Assembly (NCBI GenBank): GCA_020341875.1
Contig: CP070839.1
Span: forward strand, 53,596 to 59,053
Source: Candidatus Zixiibacteriota bacterium
Lineage (GTDB): Bacteria; Zixibacteria; MSB-5A5; SM1-73
Reading direction: 5' to 3'
Length of the DNA stretch: 5,458 nucleotides
The notes beneath the pieces are model-generated. The model worked only from the letters and a program-made list of their open reading frames with translations. It ran no database searches and had not been told where the DNA came from. This document shows, piece after piece, positions 1 to 5,458 of this stretch. Each line of letters begins with the position of its first letter. Position 1 is the first letter of the stretch. The translations under genes were made by a program, and so were the position numbers.

Positions 1-2
1 CC

Positions 3-851
3 GATGCGGTGATGAACGGTCTGGCCGTGGGCCTGGTCGGACTGAGTGCCGCGGAGTTGAACGGCCTCTCATTCGCGGGAGTTGGCTCAGCCGGTGAGAA
101 GATCACCGGCCTGTCAGTCGGGGGCATAGGCATGGCCGCGGGAGACGTTGAGGGAATTGCGATCGGAGGGGTTGGGCTTGCCACTGGAGACATCGAGGGC
201 ATCGCAATCGGAGGAGTAGGCCTTGCTACCGGAGATATCCAAGGTATCGCTCTGGGCGGGATAGGGCTTGCATCCGGAGACCTTGAAGGTTTGGCAATCG
301 GCGGACTGGGTATGGCAAGCCACGACATAGATGGCATCGCCATAGGCGGAGTCGGGGCCGCGGCTCACGACATCAACGGAATAGCCATCGGAGGCTTAGG
401 AATAGGAGCCCAAGACGTGACAGGTCTCATGATCGGAGGGCTGGGTGTCGGTGCGCAAGATATAACCGGCATCACCATCGGGGGTCTGGGAGTGGGAGCC
501 CAGGATATAACCGGCATTACAATCGGGGGCTTAGGAGTAGGCGGCCAGGACATAACCGGCATCACAGTCGGCGGGTTAGGAGTGGGAGGCCAGAATATGA
601 CGGGCATCGCGATTGGTGGGCTGGGAGTCGGGGGGCAGGATATAACAGGTCTGGCAATCGGGGGATACTGCAAGGCCAAAGGTCACTTCACCGGTCTCTC
701 CGTCGGTGTCCTTAACCGCGCCCGGCGGCTTAAGGGCGTGCAAATTGGCCTGATCAACTACTGTGGAAACAACCCGCCCCCTTTTCGGCTCCTGCCCATA
801 ATCAACATCCATCTTGGCGAGGATCACCCTGAACGCCGGCATCAGGATTGA
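3..851 (+). CDS. Glycine-rich 15-residue-repeat protein, LA_2272-like surface-repeat type (5' partial)
   Basis: The reading frame is open to the left edge, and the first visible residues already belong to the repeat pattern, so the true start and any signal peptide probably lie upstream. A GTG at 9 and an ATG at 12 are in frame but have no visible ribosome site. The protein is a run of 15-residue units (about GIxIGGLGVGxQDIT). A degenerate 14-residue unit follows (GLSVGVLNRARRLK), and then a tail of 38 residues beginning GVQIGLINYCGNN and containing LLPIINIHL. The GVQIGLIN...LLPIIN ending is what I know from bacterial proteins named LA_2272 surface-repeat proteins, which are thought to be outer-membrane or surface proteins of unknown function. 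The alternating hydrophobic and glycine residues favour beta structure, either a barrel or a solenoid; that is inference. No catalytic motif is visible. The gene is followed by 201 non-coding bases, so it is probably transcribed separately from the next cluster. I am confident it is a real gene, and moderately so about the family. Confidence 0.8.
   Translation, partial: DAVMNGLAVGLVGLSAAELNGLSFAGVGSAGEKITGLSVGGIGMAAGDVEGIAIGGVGLATGDIEGIAIGGVGLATGDIQGIALGGIGLASGDLEGLAIGGLGMASHDIDGIAIGGVGAAAHDINGIAIGGLGIGAQDVTGLMIGGLGVGAQDITGITIGGLGVGAQDITGITIGGLGVGGQDITGITVGGLGVGGQNMTGIAIGGLGVGGQDITGLAIGGYCKAKGHFTGLSVGVLNRARRLKGVQIGLINYCGNNPPPFRLLPIINIHLGEDHPERRHQD
18..734 (+). repeat. Tandem array of fifteen 45-base coding repeats plus one 42-base unit
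   Basis: Fifteen consecutive 45-base units (18-692) and one 42-base unit (693-734) each encode one protein repeat starting with glycine. Units 1-3 and 15-16 are degenerate; units 4-14 are regular. The spacing is exact, with no indels through unit 15. Units 4 and 5 encode proteins that differ at one of 15 residues, yet their codons differ synonymously at nine positions. Units 11 and 12 likewise show seven synonymously changed codons against one replacement. This is a protein-level repeat, not a recent DNA expansion. Confidence 0.9.
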
Positions 852-1052
852 CTAGGAATCTCGCCCGATAATCCATAAAACCGCGTGTTACTATGGTACT
901 CCTTTGAGTCGCTTTGCCTCTTACTTCTCTTTTCCCTTGCAGAACCCTCGTCGCGCTTTATATTTGGAAAGAACTCAAATGTGAGCCTACTCCGGGACGG
1001 ACTTCGCCAGGATTTTTCGAAACCGAATCCCAAGCTAAGGAGGGCTTAAAGC
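852..1052. other. Intergenic region between the repeat protein and the membrane-gene cluster
   Basis: This stretch of 201 bases has no convincing gene on either strand. It contains a possible promoter (937-964) and, at its right end, a strong Shine-Dalgarno run TAAGGAGGG at 1036-1044 serving the ATG at 1053. A 5-base inverted match (GGATT at 1010-1014 with AATCC at 1026-1030) is too short to call a terminator. No clear terminator for the repeat gene is seen. Confidence 0.6.
937..964 (+). promoter_or_regulatory. Possible sigma70-type promoter upstream of the membrane-gene cluster
   Basis: TTGCAG at 937-942 and TATATT at 959-964 are separated by 16 bases. The -10 element matches TATAAT at five of six positions, and the -35 element matches TTGACA at three of six. 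It lies about 90 bases ahead of the first gene of a co-directional cluster, in an otherwise empty gap. The match is modest and could be chance. Confidence 0.35.
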
Positions 1053-1346
1053 ATGAAGGATCTGATCGGCAAGACCGGAATCATTCTGATTGCACTAATG
1101 CTCCTATCAGCGCCATTGGCTACCGCCAACGGTGAACCAATGAACGACACCCATGAGGAGGAGGAAGAGGGATTGGAGCTTGGCGTGATATCGGGCCTTA
1201 TCACCCTCGTCTGTGTGGCGGGCACTGTCGTAGTAGGACGGCTGATGAAGAAGGGGAAGGTGAAGGTAGGAACTCATCACACGCTGGCCTATACTTCGCT
1301 GGCGTTGGCGTTATTTCACGGCATCTACAATTTTATCACCCACTAA
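1053..1346 (+). CDS. Small secreted/membrane protein with a cytochrome-b-like His-X13-His helix
   Basis: This 97-residue protein is of no named family I can assign. The ATG is fixed by an AAGGAGG ribosome site ending nine bases upstream. Residues 1-26 look like a signal peptide: Lys near the start, a hydrophobic core at about 8-20, and a likely cut after ATA before NGEP. A short acidic stretch follows (HEEEEEG, 34-40). There is then a membrane segment at about 41-63, a basic loop (MKKGKVKVG, 65-73) likely on the cytoplasmic side, and a second membrane helix at about 74-95. The second helix carries His75, His76 and His89, and His97 is the last residue. His75 and His89 are 14 apart, the spacing of the two haem-ligating histidines on one helix in cytochrome b and ferric-reductase-type domains; the text LALALFHGIYNFI also resembles such domains. 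With only one such helix, a dimer would be needed to bind haem. That role is inference. It lies 18 bases before the DUF3147-type gene, suggesting cotranscription. Confidence 0.75.
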   Translation: MKDLIGKTGIILIALMLLSAPLATANGEPMNDTHEEEEEGLELGVISGLITLVCVAGTVVVGRLMKKGKVKVGTHHTLAYTSLALALFHGIYNFITH

Positions 1347-1364
1347 GAGGAAAGAGAAGACTCC

Positions 1365-1715
1365 ATGTTCTATTATGTCCTGAAATTCACGATCTCAGCC
1401 CTTTTGATCGTCGCCATATCCGAGATCTCAAAGAGATACTCCTTGACCGCCGGAATCTTAGCTTCTTTGCCCATCGTGTCCGTTCTGGCCATGATCTGGC
1501 TCTACATCGACACGTCCAGCATCGAGAAGGTTGCCCAGCTTTCCTTCAGCATATTCTGGATGGTTTTGCCTTCTCTATCATTGTTTATAGTGCTCCCGGT
1601 ACTTCTGAAGAACAAAGTTCCTTTTTACCCCGCCTTAACCATCTCAGCTCTGGTTATGGTTCTTCTTTACTACCTGATGATCGTGATTTTGAAGAGGCTT
1701 GGGATGATCGCATAG
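1365..1715 (+). CDS. DUF3147-type four-helix integral membrane protein
   Basis: This 116-residue, almost wholly hydrophobic protein has four predicted membrane helices at about 4-20, 27-47, 57-82 and 88-110. The motifs SEISKR (19-24), ASLPIVS (33-39), IWLYIDT (44-50) and FWMVLPSLSLF (64-74) agree with my memory of the conserved blocks of DUF3147, a family of small inner-membrane proteins of unknown function. The length is typical of that family. The start at 1365 is preceded by a purine-rich but imperfect ribosome site (GAGGAAAGAG, 1348-1357). It sits 18 bases after the previous gene and 12 bases before the acetyltransferase gene, so these three are probably one transcript. No catalytic or ligand-binding residues can be pointed to, and the function is unknown. 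Confidence 0.8.
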   Translation: MFYYVLKFTISALLIVAISEISKRYSLTAGILASLPIVSVLAMIWLYIDTSSIEKVAQLSFSIFWMVLPSLSLFIVLPVLLKNKVPFYPALTISALVMVLLYYLMIVILKRLGMIA

Positions 1716-1727
1716 GACATCATTGAT

Positions 1728-2195
1728 ATGCTGAAGATAATTCACGCTGATTCCGAAGAGCATTTTCCTCAGGGCCGGGAATTGTTGAGGGAATATGCCG
1801 CCTCACTGGGTTTTGACCTGCACTTCCAGGAGTTCAAAAAGGAGTTGGCAGAATTTCCAGGCGAGTACGCGCCGCCTGACGGGCGGTTTCTTCTGGCTTG
1901 GCACAATGAGCAGTTGGCCGGGTCGGTCGCCTTGAGAAAGATATCGGACAGCGTGTGTGAGATGAAAAGGCTATACGTGCGGCCGGAGTTTCGAAAGAAA
2001 GGAATCGGCAGGAAGCTAGCCGAGGCCGTCATCGACGAGGCGCGCAAGATAGGTTACAGGCACATGCGCCTGGATACGGTGCCCTTCATGAAGGAGGCGA
2101 TAGCGCTTTATGGTTCGCTGGGCTTCAAGGAAATCGAGTCTTACCGCTACAACCCCATCGAAGGAGCCAAGTTCATGGAGCTGGATTTGAGTTGA
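1728..2195 (+). CDS. GNAT-family N-acetyltransferase
   Basis: This 155-residue protein has the length and layout of a single GNAT domain, which moves an acetyl group from acetyl-CoA to an amine. The strand CEMKRLYVRPEFR (77-89) leads into the acetyl-CoA pyrophosphate-binding loop RKKGIG (89-94), matching the family's R/Q-x-x-G-x-G/A motif. A helix rich in Ala, Glu and Lys follows. The later block AIALYGSLGFKEI (124-136) matches the usual A-x-x-L-Y-x-x-x-G-F motif, with Tyr128 as the likely general acid. YRYNPIEGAKFMELDL (139-154) is a common ending in stand-alone GNAT enzymes. The start is supported weakly by AGGA at 1714-1717, overlapping the stop of the preceding gene. The substrate cannot be told from sequence; small molecules, peptides or protein N-termini are all possible. 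Family assignment is firm. Confidence 0.93.
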   Translation: MLKIIHADSEEHFPQGRELLREYAASLGFDLHFQEFKKELAEFPGEYAPPDGRFLLAWHNEQLAGSVALRKISDSVCEMKRLYVRPEFRKKGIGRKLAEAVIDEARKIGYRHMRLDTVPFMKEAIALYGSLGFKEIESYRYNPIEGAKFMELDLS

Positions 2196-2243
2196 GGCCG
2201 TCTGCCTACACCATGTCGCTTAAGAGAGTCCTCAAAGCAGACC

Positions 2244-3146
2244 ATGGAAAAACAAAAACAAGCATATCTTTGCGCCATCACCGCGGTCCTATTCTGGTCC
2301 ACCATGGCCTCCGCTTTCAAGGTTTCGTTAAGATACCTGGATTTCCTCCATCTTCTGTTCTTCTCTTCGATAGCCTCGGTTGTAATCCTCTTTCTGATTC
2401 TGCTGGTCCAGAATAAACTGAGTCTTCTCAGAGAGTACTCGGGGATGGACTATCTCCGATCGGTGGCACTGGGATTTCTGAACCCCTTCCTGTACTACGT
2501 GGTTCTTTTCAAAGCGTATTCCTTGCTACCAGCGCAAGAGGCCCAACCGTTGAACTACACCTGGTCGATTGTCCTGGTTCTGCTGTCCATACCGATACTC
2601 AGGCAAAGAATCGGATTCAAAAGCATCCTGGCCATCCTCATCAGCTATTTCGGTGTCTTGGTGATATCAACCCGGGGAGACCCGTTCGGACTGACCCTGA
2701 GTAACCCGACCGGTGTAGCTTTGGCTTTGGGAAGCTCAGTCATCTGGGCGTTGTTCTGGATCTATAACGTCAAAGATAAGCGGGATGACGTAGCCAAGCT
2801 ATTTTTGAACTCCCTGTTCGGATTCGCCTTCATCTCGATTGCACTGCTGGTTTTCTCAAGAATGCCTACATCCGGTATTCGTGGCCTTGCGGGGGCAGCT
2901 TATGTGGGCTTCTTCGAGATGGGAATCACCTTCGTTCTCTGGCTCAAAGCACTGCGACTTTCCCGGACCACTGCGCAGGTAAGCAATCTGATTTACCTTT
3001 CGCCCTTCATCTCGCTGGTGCTGATTCACCTTATAGTCGGCGAGACAATCCTGCTTTCGACCATAATCGGGTTGGTTTTCATTGTGGCGGGCATCATTCT
3101 GCAGCAGCGCTGGGGAAAGACCACCCCTGCAATTCGAACCTCCTGA
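2244..3146 (+). CDS. EamA/DMT-superfamily transporter
   Basis: This 300-residue protein has the usual length of ten-helix drug/metabolite transporters made of two EamA repeats. The first repeat spans about 8-142 (AITAVLFWSTMASAFK near the start, and SYFGVLVIS near the end). The second spans about 158-287. The stretch ALRLSRTTAQVSNLIYLSPF (236-255) followed by LIVGE (263-267) is the characteristic signature near the end of the second repeat. The C-terminus is basic and likely cytoplasmic. Family members export or import amino acids, nucleobases and other small metabolites, and the substrate here is not predictable. The ATG at 2244 fits the expected start of helix 1, but there is no good ribosome site; AAGAGAG at 2222-2228 is rather distant. 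It follows the acetyltransferase gene by 48 bases and may share its transcript. A role in amino-acid uptake for the downstream dehydratase is possible but unsupported. Confidence 0.92.
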   Translation: MEKQKQAYLCAITAVLFWSTMASAFKVSLRYLDFLHLLFFSSIASVVILFLILLVQNKLSLLREYSGMDYLRSVALGFLNPFLYYVVLFKAYSLLPAQEAQPLNYTWSIVLVLLSIPILRQRIGFKSILAILISYFGVLVISTRGDPFGLTLSNPTGVALALGSSVIWALFWIYNVKDKRDDVAKLFLNSLFGFAFISIALLVFSRMPTSGIRGLAGAAYVGFFEMGITFVLWLKALRLSRTTAQVSNLIYLSPFISLVLIHLIVGETILLSTIIGLVFIVAGIILQQRWGKTTPAIRTS

Positions 3147-3163
3147 GAACATCCACATGCCTT

Positions 3164-3180
3164 AGGCTGCTCTGCCTTTT
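3164..3180 (+). terminator. Weak possible intrinsic terminator after the transporter gene
   Basis: AGGC (3164-3167) pairs with GCCT (3174-3177) around a six-base loop and is followed by a short T run ending at 3180. It lies 18 bases after the transporter's stop codon. The stem is only four base pairs and the T run only four bases, so it is a weak candidate. Confidence 0.22.
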
Positions 3181-3183
3181 CAG

Positions 3184-3212
3184 TTGACCGTCAGATATTT
3201 CTTCGGTTTATT
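3184..3212 (+). promoter_or_regulatory. Possible sigma70-type promoter for the glycyl radical enzyme unit
   Basis: TTGACC (3184-3189, five of six positions matching TTGACA) is followed after 17 bases by TTTATT (3207-3212, four of six matching TATAAT). The optimal spacing and the position in the 156-base gap ahead of the activase gene support it. Transcription would begin near 3219, giving a leader of about 85 bases. No operator or riboswitch fold is recognised. Confidence 0.4.
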
Positions 3213-3237
3213 GGGAGAAGAGTGAAGGCATGGCCGT

Positions 3238-3274
3238 CCAACGGCGTATCTGCGGTGTTCGTAGCTTACGTTGG
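3238..3274 (+). repeat. Small inverted repeat in the leader of the activase gene
   Basis: CCAACG (3238-3243) is the exact reverse complement of CGTTGG (3269-3274), with 25 bases between. The right arm overlaps a second short inverted pair, CGTA (3260-3263) and TACG (3267-3270), around GCT. The two pairings share bases and cannot form together. The stems are short, so a regulatory role is only a possibility. Confidence 0.25.
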
Positions 3275-3302
3275 CTGAAAGTTAACTGATTTTCCGATCA
3301 AC

Positions 3303-4214
3303 ATGCGAGACACAGGCATAGTTTTCGACATTAAGAGATACGCCATTCACGACGGGCCCGGCATTCGGACGACCGTCTTCCTCAAAGGATGCCTGCTGGA
3401 CTGTCCCTGGTGTCATAATCCCGAGGGAAAGAATGAGAAGCCGGAATTCATGTGGTGGGCGGAGAAGTGCATAGGATGCAGGGATTGTCAGAACGCCTGC
3501 CCCCAAGACGCCATCTCCTTTTCAGACGGCTCTCTGCTTCTGGATACACCGAAATGCGATTTCTGTGGAGCTTGTACGGATGTCTGCCCATCAGAAGCGC
3601 TGAAGCAGGTTGGTCAGAAGATGACGGTAGCGCAGGTGTTGAAGGTAATCGAAAAAGATCGGGCTTTCTATGATCAGTCAGGTGGAGGAGTAAGCCTCTC
3701 CGGAGGGGAGCCGCTATTGCAGCCTGACTTCGCGTGCGCACTTTTGGGAGCCTGCAAGGAAAGGGGAATTCACACGGCAGTTGATACCTGTGGACACGTC
3801 GACTCGGACGCCCTTATGAGAATCGGCGAGCAGGTGGACTTGTTCCTGTATGACTTGAAGGTAATCGACGATGAAAAGCACGAAAGCTTCACCGGGGTAT
3901 CGAACAAGCTTATCCTGGAGAATTTGAAAAAGCTCTCTGATTGCGGACAGAGGACAATTGTGCGATTTCCTCTTGTTCCGGGCGTTAACGACGATGAAAA
4001 AGATATCCAGGAAGTGGGGGAATTGCTCTCTTCGCTGGGAGGGGTAAAAGAAATTAACGTCCTTCCGTACCATAAGGGAGGCGTTGAAAAACTCGAGCGG
4101 CTGAGGAATTCAAAAAACAAGTTCTTCACTGACCAGACTCCTTCGGTCGATGTCCTCAACGAGGTTAAGAGCAAACTGAGAGCCTTCGGATTGAGAGTGG
4201 AGCTTGGAGGATAG
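3303..4214 (+). CDS. Radical-SAM glycyl-radical-enzyme activating enzyme
   Basis: This 303-residue cytoplasmic iron-sulfur enzyme uses S-adenosylmethionine to abstract a hydrogen from a specific glycine of a partner enzyme, creating its stable radical. The N-terminus carries the family signature: IHDGPGIRTTVFLKGC (15-30) and the radical-SAM cluster motif C-x3-C-x2-C at Cys30, Cys34 and Cys37. An inserted ferredoxin-like region holds two more four-cysteine sets, Cys56/59/62/66 and Cys85/88/91/95, each ending in Cys-Pro. This is usual for activases of non-pyruvate-formate-lyase partners. SAM-binding features include SLSGGEPLLQ (131-140), DTCGHV (161-166), LYDLKVID (182-189) and RFPLVPGVND (221-230). 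The length is normal. ATG 3303 is the only canonical start in the open frame, because an in-frame TGA lies at 3276-3278. No Shine-Dalgarno sequence precedes it, which is odd. The gene ends 7 bases before the glycyl radical enzyme gene, its evident substrate. Confidence 0.96.
   Translation: MRDTGIVFDIKRYAIHDGPGIRTTVFLKGCLLDCPWCHNPEGKNEKPEFMWWAEKCIGCRDCQNACPQDAISFSDGSLLLDTPKCDFCGACTDVCPSEALKQVGQKMTVAQVLKVIEKDRAFYDQSGGGVSLSGGEPLLQPDFACALLGACKERGIHTAVDTCGHVDSDALMRIGEQVDLFLYDLKVIDDEKHESFTGVSNKLILENLKKLSDCGQRTIVRFPLVPGVNDDEKDIQEVGELLSSLGGVKEINVLPYHKGGVEKLERLRNSKNKFFTDQTPSVDVLNEVKSKLRAFGLRVELGG
4206..4211 (+). promoter_or_regulatory. Ribosome binding site for the glycyl radical enzyme, inside the activase gene
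   Basis: GGAGGA lies in the last codons of the activase gene. It is seven bases from an in-frame GTG (4219) and ten from the adjacent ATG (4222). Either could be used, and they differ by one residue; ATG is preferred here as the stronger start codon. The overlap implies that translation of the two genes is coupled. Confidence 0.7.
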
Positions 4215-4221
4215 TGTCGTG

Positions 4222-5458
4222 ATGTCGGAAAGAGTCAGGCGTCTGCGAGAGCAGAGCGTTAACGCAAGACCCCACATCTCCACAGAGAGAGCCGAACTGC
4301 TCACCGACTTCTATCAAAGTGGCGCTGCCGATGCGGTTTCCACTCCAGTGGCTCGCGCCCTAGCCTTCAAGCATCTCTTGGAAAACAAGACCATCTGCAT
4401 CAACGAAGGCGAGCTGATCGTAGGGGAACGAGGCCCGGCACCAAAAGCTACCCCCACCTACCCGGAGTTGTGCTGTCATAAGCTTGAAGACCTGGAGGTG
4501 CTGAACTCGAGAAAGGTCACACCTTTTCTGGTGAGTGAGGAGGCCAAGGGAACCTACCGCGAGAAGATCATCCCCTTCTGGAGGGATAAGACCATGCGCG
4601 AGCAGATCTTCGCGGCCATGTCCGAGGAGTGGATGAGTGCGTTCAATGCAGGGGTGTTCACTGAATTCATGGAGCAGAGAGCACCCGGGCACGCCATTTT
4701 GGATGGGAAGATCTACAAGAAGGGATTGCTTGATTTCAAGCAGGATATCAAGAATGCATTGAGCGATATAGATTATTCCAACGATCCCGAGGCTCACGAC
4801 AAAGAGCAAGAACTCAAGGCGATGGAGATAACCGCGGATGCGTTGATCCTTTTTGCACGACGCCACGCTGAAAAAGCTATAGAGCTTGCGCAAGCAGAGA
4901 CGAACTCCGAGCGAAAGAGGGAGCTCGAGAGAATTGCCGACATTTGCCAGCATGTTCCGGCACACCCACCCAGAGATTTCTGGGAGGCTTTGCAGATGTA
5001 CTGGTTTGTCCACCTGGGCGTGATAACCGAACTCAACGTCTGGGACTCTTTCAATCCGGGCCGGCTCGACCAGAATCTCTATCCGTTTTATAAAGAAGGT
5101 CTGGACGACGGAAAACTGACAGAAGAGTTCGCCAGGGAATTGCTGGAGTGTTTCTGGATCAAGTTCAACAATCAACCGGCTCCGCCTAAGGTGGACGTCA
5201 CCGAGGAGCAGAGCGGCACCTACCAGGACTTCGCTCTTATCAATGTCGGCGGCCTGAAACACGACGGAGCGGACGGCGTCAACGACCTCTCTTACCTAAT
5301 CCTAGATGTGCTCGAGGAGATGAGGTTGATCCAGCCGAGCGGGTGCATTCAGCTTTCTACGGAGAACCCGGATCGATTCCTGAAAAGAGCACTTAAAGTG
5401 GTCAAGGCCGGCTTCGGGCAGCCCTCGGTATTCAACACCGATCTGATCGTCCAGGAAC
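4222..5458 (+). CDS. hypD: Glycyl radical enzyme, probable trans-4-hydroxy-L-proline dehydratase (3' partial)
   Basis: The first 412 residues of a roughly 790-residue enzyme are present; the frame runs off the right edge without a stop. The sequence follows C. difficile HypD, as I remember it, closely: NARPHISTERAEL (14-26), PTYPELCCHKLEDLEVL (78-94), FTEFMEQRAPGH (146-157), WDSFNPGRLDQNL (274-286), WIKFNNQPAPPKV (312-324) and LIQPSGCIQLS (369-379). HypD uses a glycyl radical and an active-site thiyl radical to dehydrate trans-4-hydroxy-L-proline to 1-pyrroline-5-carboxylate. Pocket residues I recall as Phe152, His160, Asp278, Ser334 and Phe340 in HypD correspond to Phe149, His157, Asp275, Ser331 and Phe337 here, a constant offset of three. 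The catalytic Cys and Glu (expected near 431 and 433) and the C-terminal glycyl loop lie outside the window. Membership of the dehydratase-like branch is firm. The exact substrate is likely but not proven; a close paralogue with another substrate is the alternative. The upstream activase is its partner. Confidence 0.82.
   Translation, partial: MSERVRRLREQSVNARPHISTERAELLTDFYQSGAADAVSTPVARALAFKHLLENKTICINEGELIVGERGPAPKATPTYPELCCHKLEDLEVLNSRKVTPFLVSEEAKGTYREKIIPFWRDKTMREQIFAAMSEEWMSAFNAGVFTEFMEQRAPGHAILDGKIYKKGLLDFKQDIKNALSDIDYSNDPEAHDKEQELKAMEITADALILFARRHAEKAIELAQAETNSERKRELERIADICQHVPAHPPRDFWEALQMYWFVHLGVITELNVWDSFNPGRLDQNLYPFYKEGLDDGKLTEEFARELLECFWIKFNNQPAPPKVDVTEEQSGTYQDFALINVGGLKHDGADGVNDLSYLILDVLEEMRLIQPSGCIQLSTENPDRFLKRALKVVKAGFGQPSVFNTDLIVQE

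Noticed and set aside
365..679. A Pro-rich open frame on the - strand inside the repeat gene
   Set aside because: It is the reverse reading of the glycine-rich repeats, whose GGx codons give Pro on the other strand. It has no independent support.
18..734. A regular 45-base periodicity that could suggest a CRISPR array or satellite DNA
   Set aside because: The units are contiguous with no spacers, differ mostly at third codon positions, and stay in one open frame. It is a coding repeat.
955..970. An AT-rich TTTATATTTGG stretch resembling an archaeal TATA box
   Set aside because: The purine-rich element expected just upstream is absent, the following gene has a strong Shine-Dalgarno site about 70 bases away, and the LA_2272-like protein points to a diderm bacterium. 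An archaeal host is not excluded but is not favoured.
1010..1030. Inverted repeat GGATT/AATCC as a terminator of the repeat-protein gene
   Set aside because: The stem is only five pairs, is AT-rich, and has no T run after it. It is also some 160 bases from the stop codon and just ahead of the next gene's ribosome site.
3230..3289. A 19-codon open frame as a real small gene
   Set aside because: The nearest purine-rich stretch sits too close to its ATG to be a good ribosome site, the peptide has no recognisable features, and a frame this short is expected by chance. It is mentioned only as part of the leader observation.
4360..5262. A 300-codon open frame on the - strand
   Set aside because: It lies wholly inside the glycyl radical enzyme gene, whose + strand frame matches a known family throughout. 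The - strand translation has no recognisable domain.

Overview
The window holds seven genes, all on the + strand, with short gaps and roughly balanced base composition. Arginine AGA/AGG and isoleucine ATA codons are common throughout, and no gene looks compositionally foreign. Two points suggest the host. The oxygen-sensitive glycyl radical enzyme and its activating enzyme on the right imply anaerobic metabolism. The glycine-rich repeat protein on the left ends like LA_2272-type surface-repeat proteins, which suggests a diderm bacterium, possibly from an uncultured phylum. The phylum cannot be fixed from this sequence; an archaeal reading was considered but is less favoured.

Left region (1-851): the 3' part of a gene made almost entirely of 15-residue repeats (consensus about GIxIGGLGVGxQDIT), with its 5' end outside the window. 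Adjacent repeats are nearly identical in protein but differ at many synonymous positions, so the array is old and held by selection on the protein.

Middle region (852-3146): a 201-base gap with a possible promoter, then four co-directional genes. They encode a 97-residue secreted or membrane protein with a cytochrome-b-like His-X13-His helix, a four-helix DUF3147-type membrane protein, a GNAT N-acetyltransferase and an EamA/DMT-type transporter. The first three are 12-18 bases apart and probably form one transcript. The transporter follows after 48 bases. No shared pathway is evident.

Right region (3147-5458): a 156-base gap with a weak possible terminator, a possible promoter and a small inverted repeat leads into a two-gene unit. 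The first gene encodes a radical-SAM glycyl-radical-activating enzyme. The second, starting 7 bases after the first stops, encodes the N-terminal 412 residues of a glycyl radical enzyme very like trans-4-hydroxy-L-proline dehydratase (HypD). The activase would install the glycyl radical. The dehydratase would then convert trans-4-hydroxy-L-proline to 1-pyrroline-5-carboxylate, which can be reduced to proline. The catalytic Cys/Glu and the glycyl radical loop lie beyond the right edge, so the assignment rests on the N-terminal half and the substrate-pocket positions visible there.
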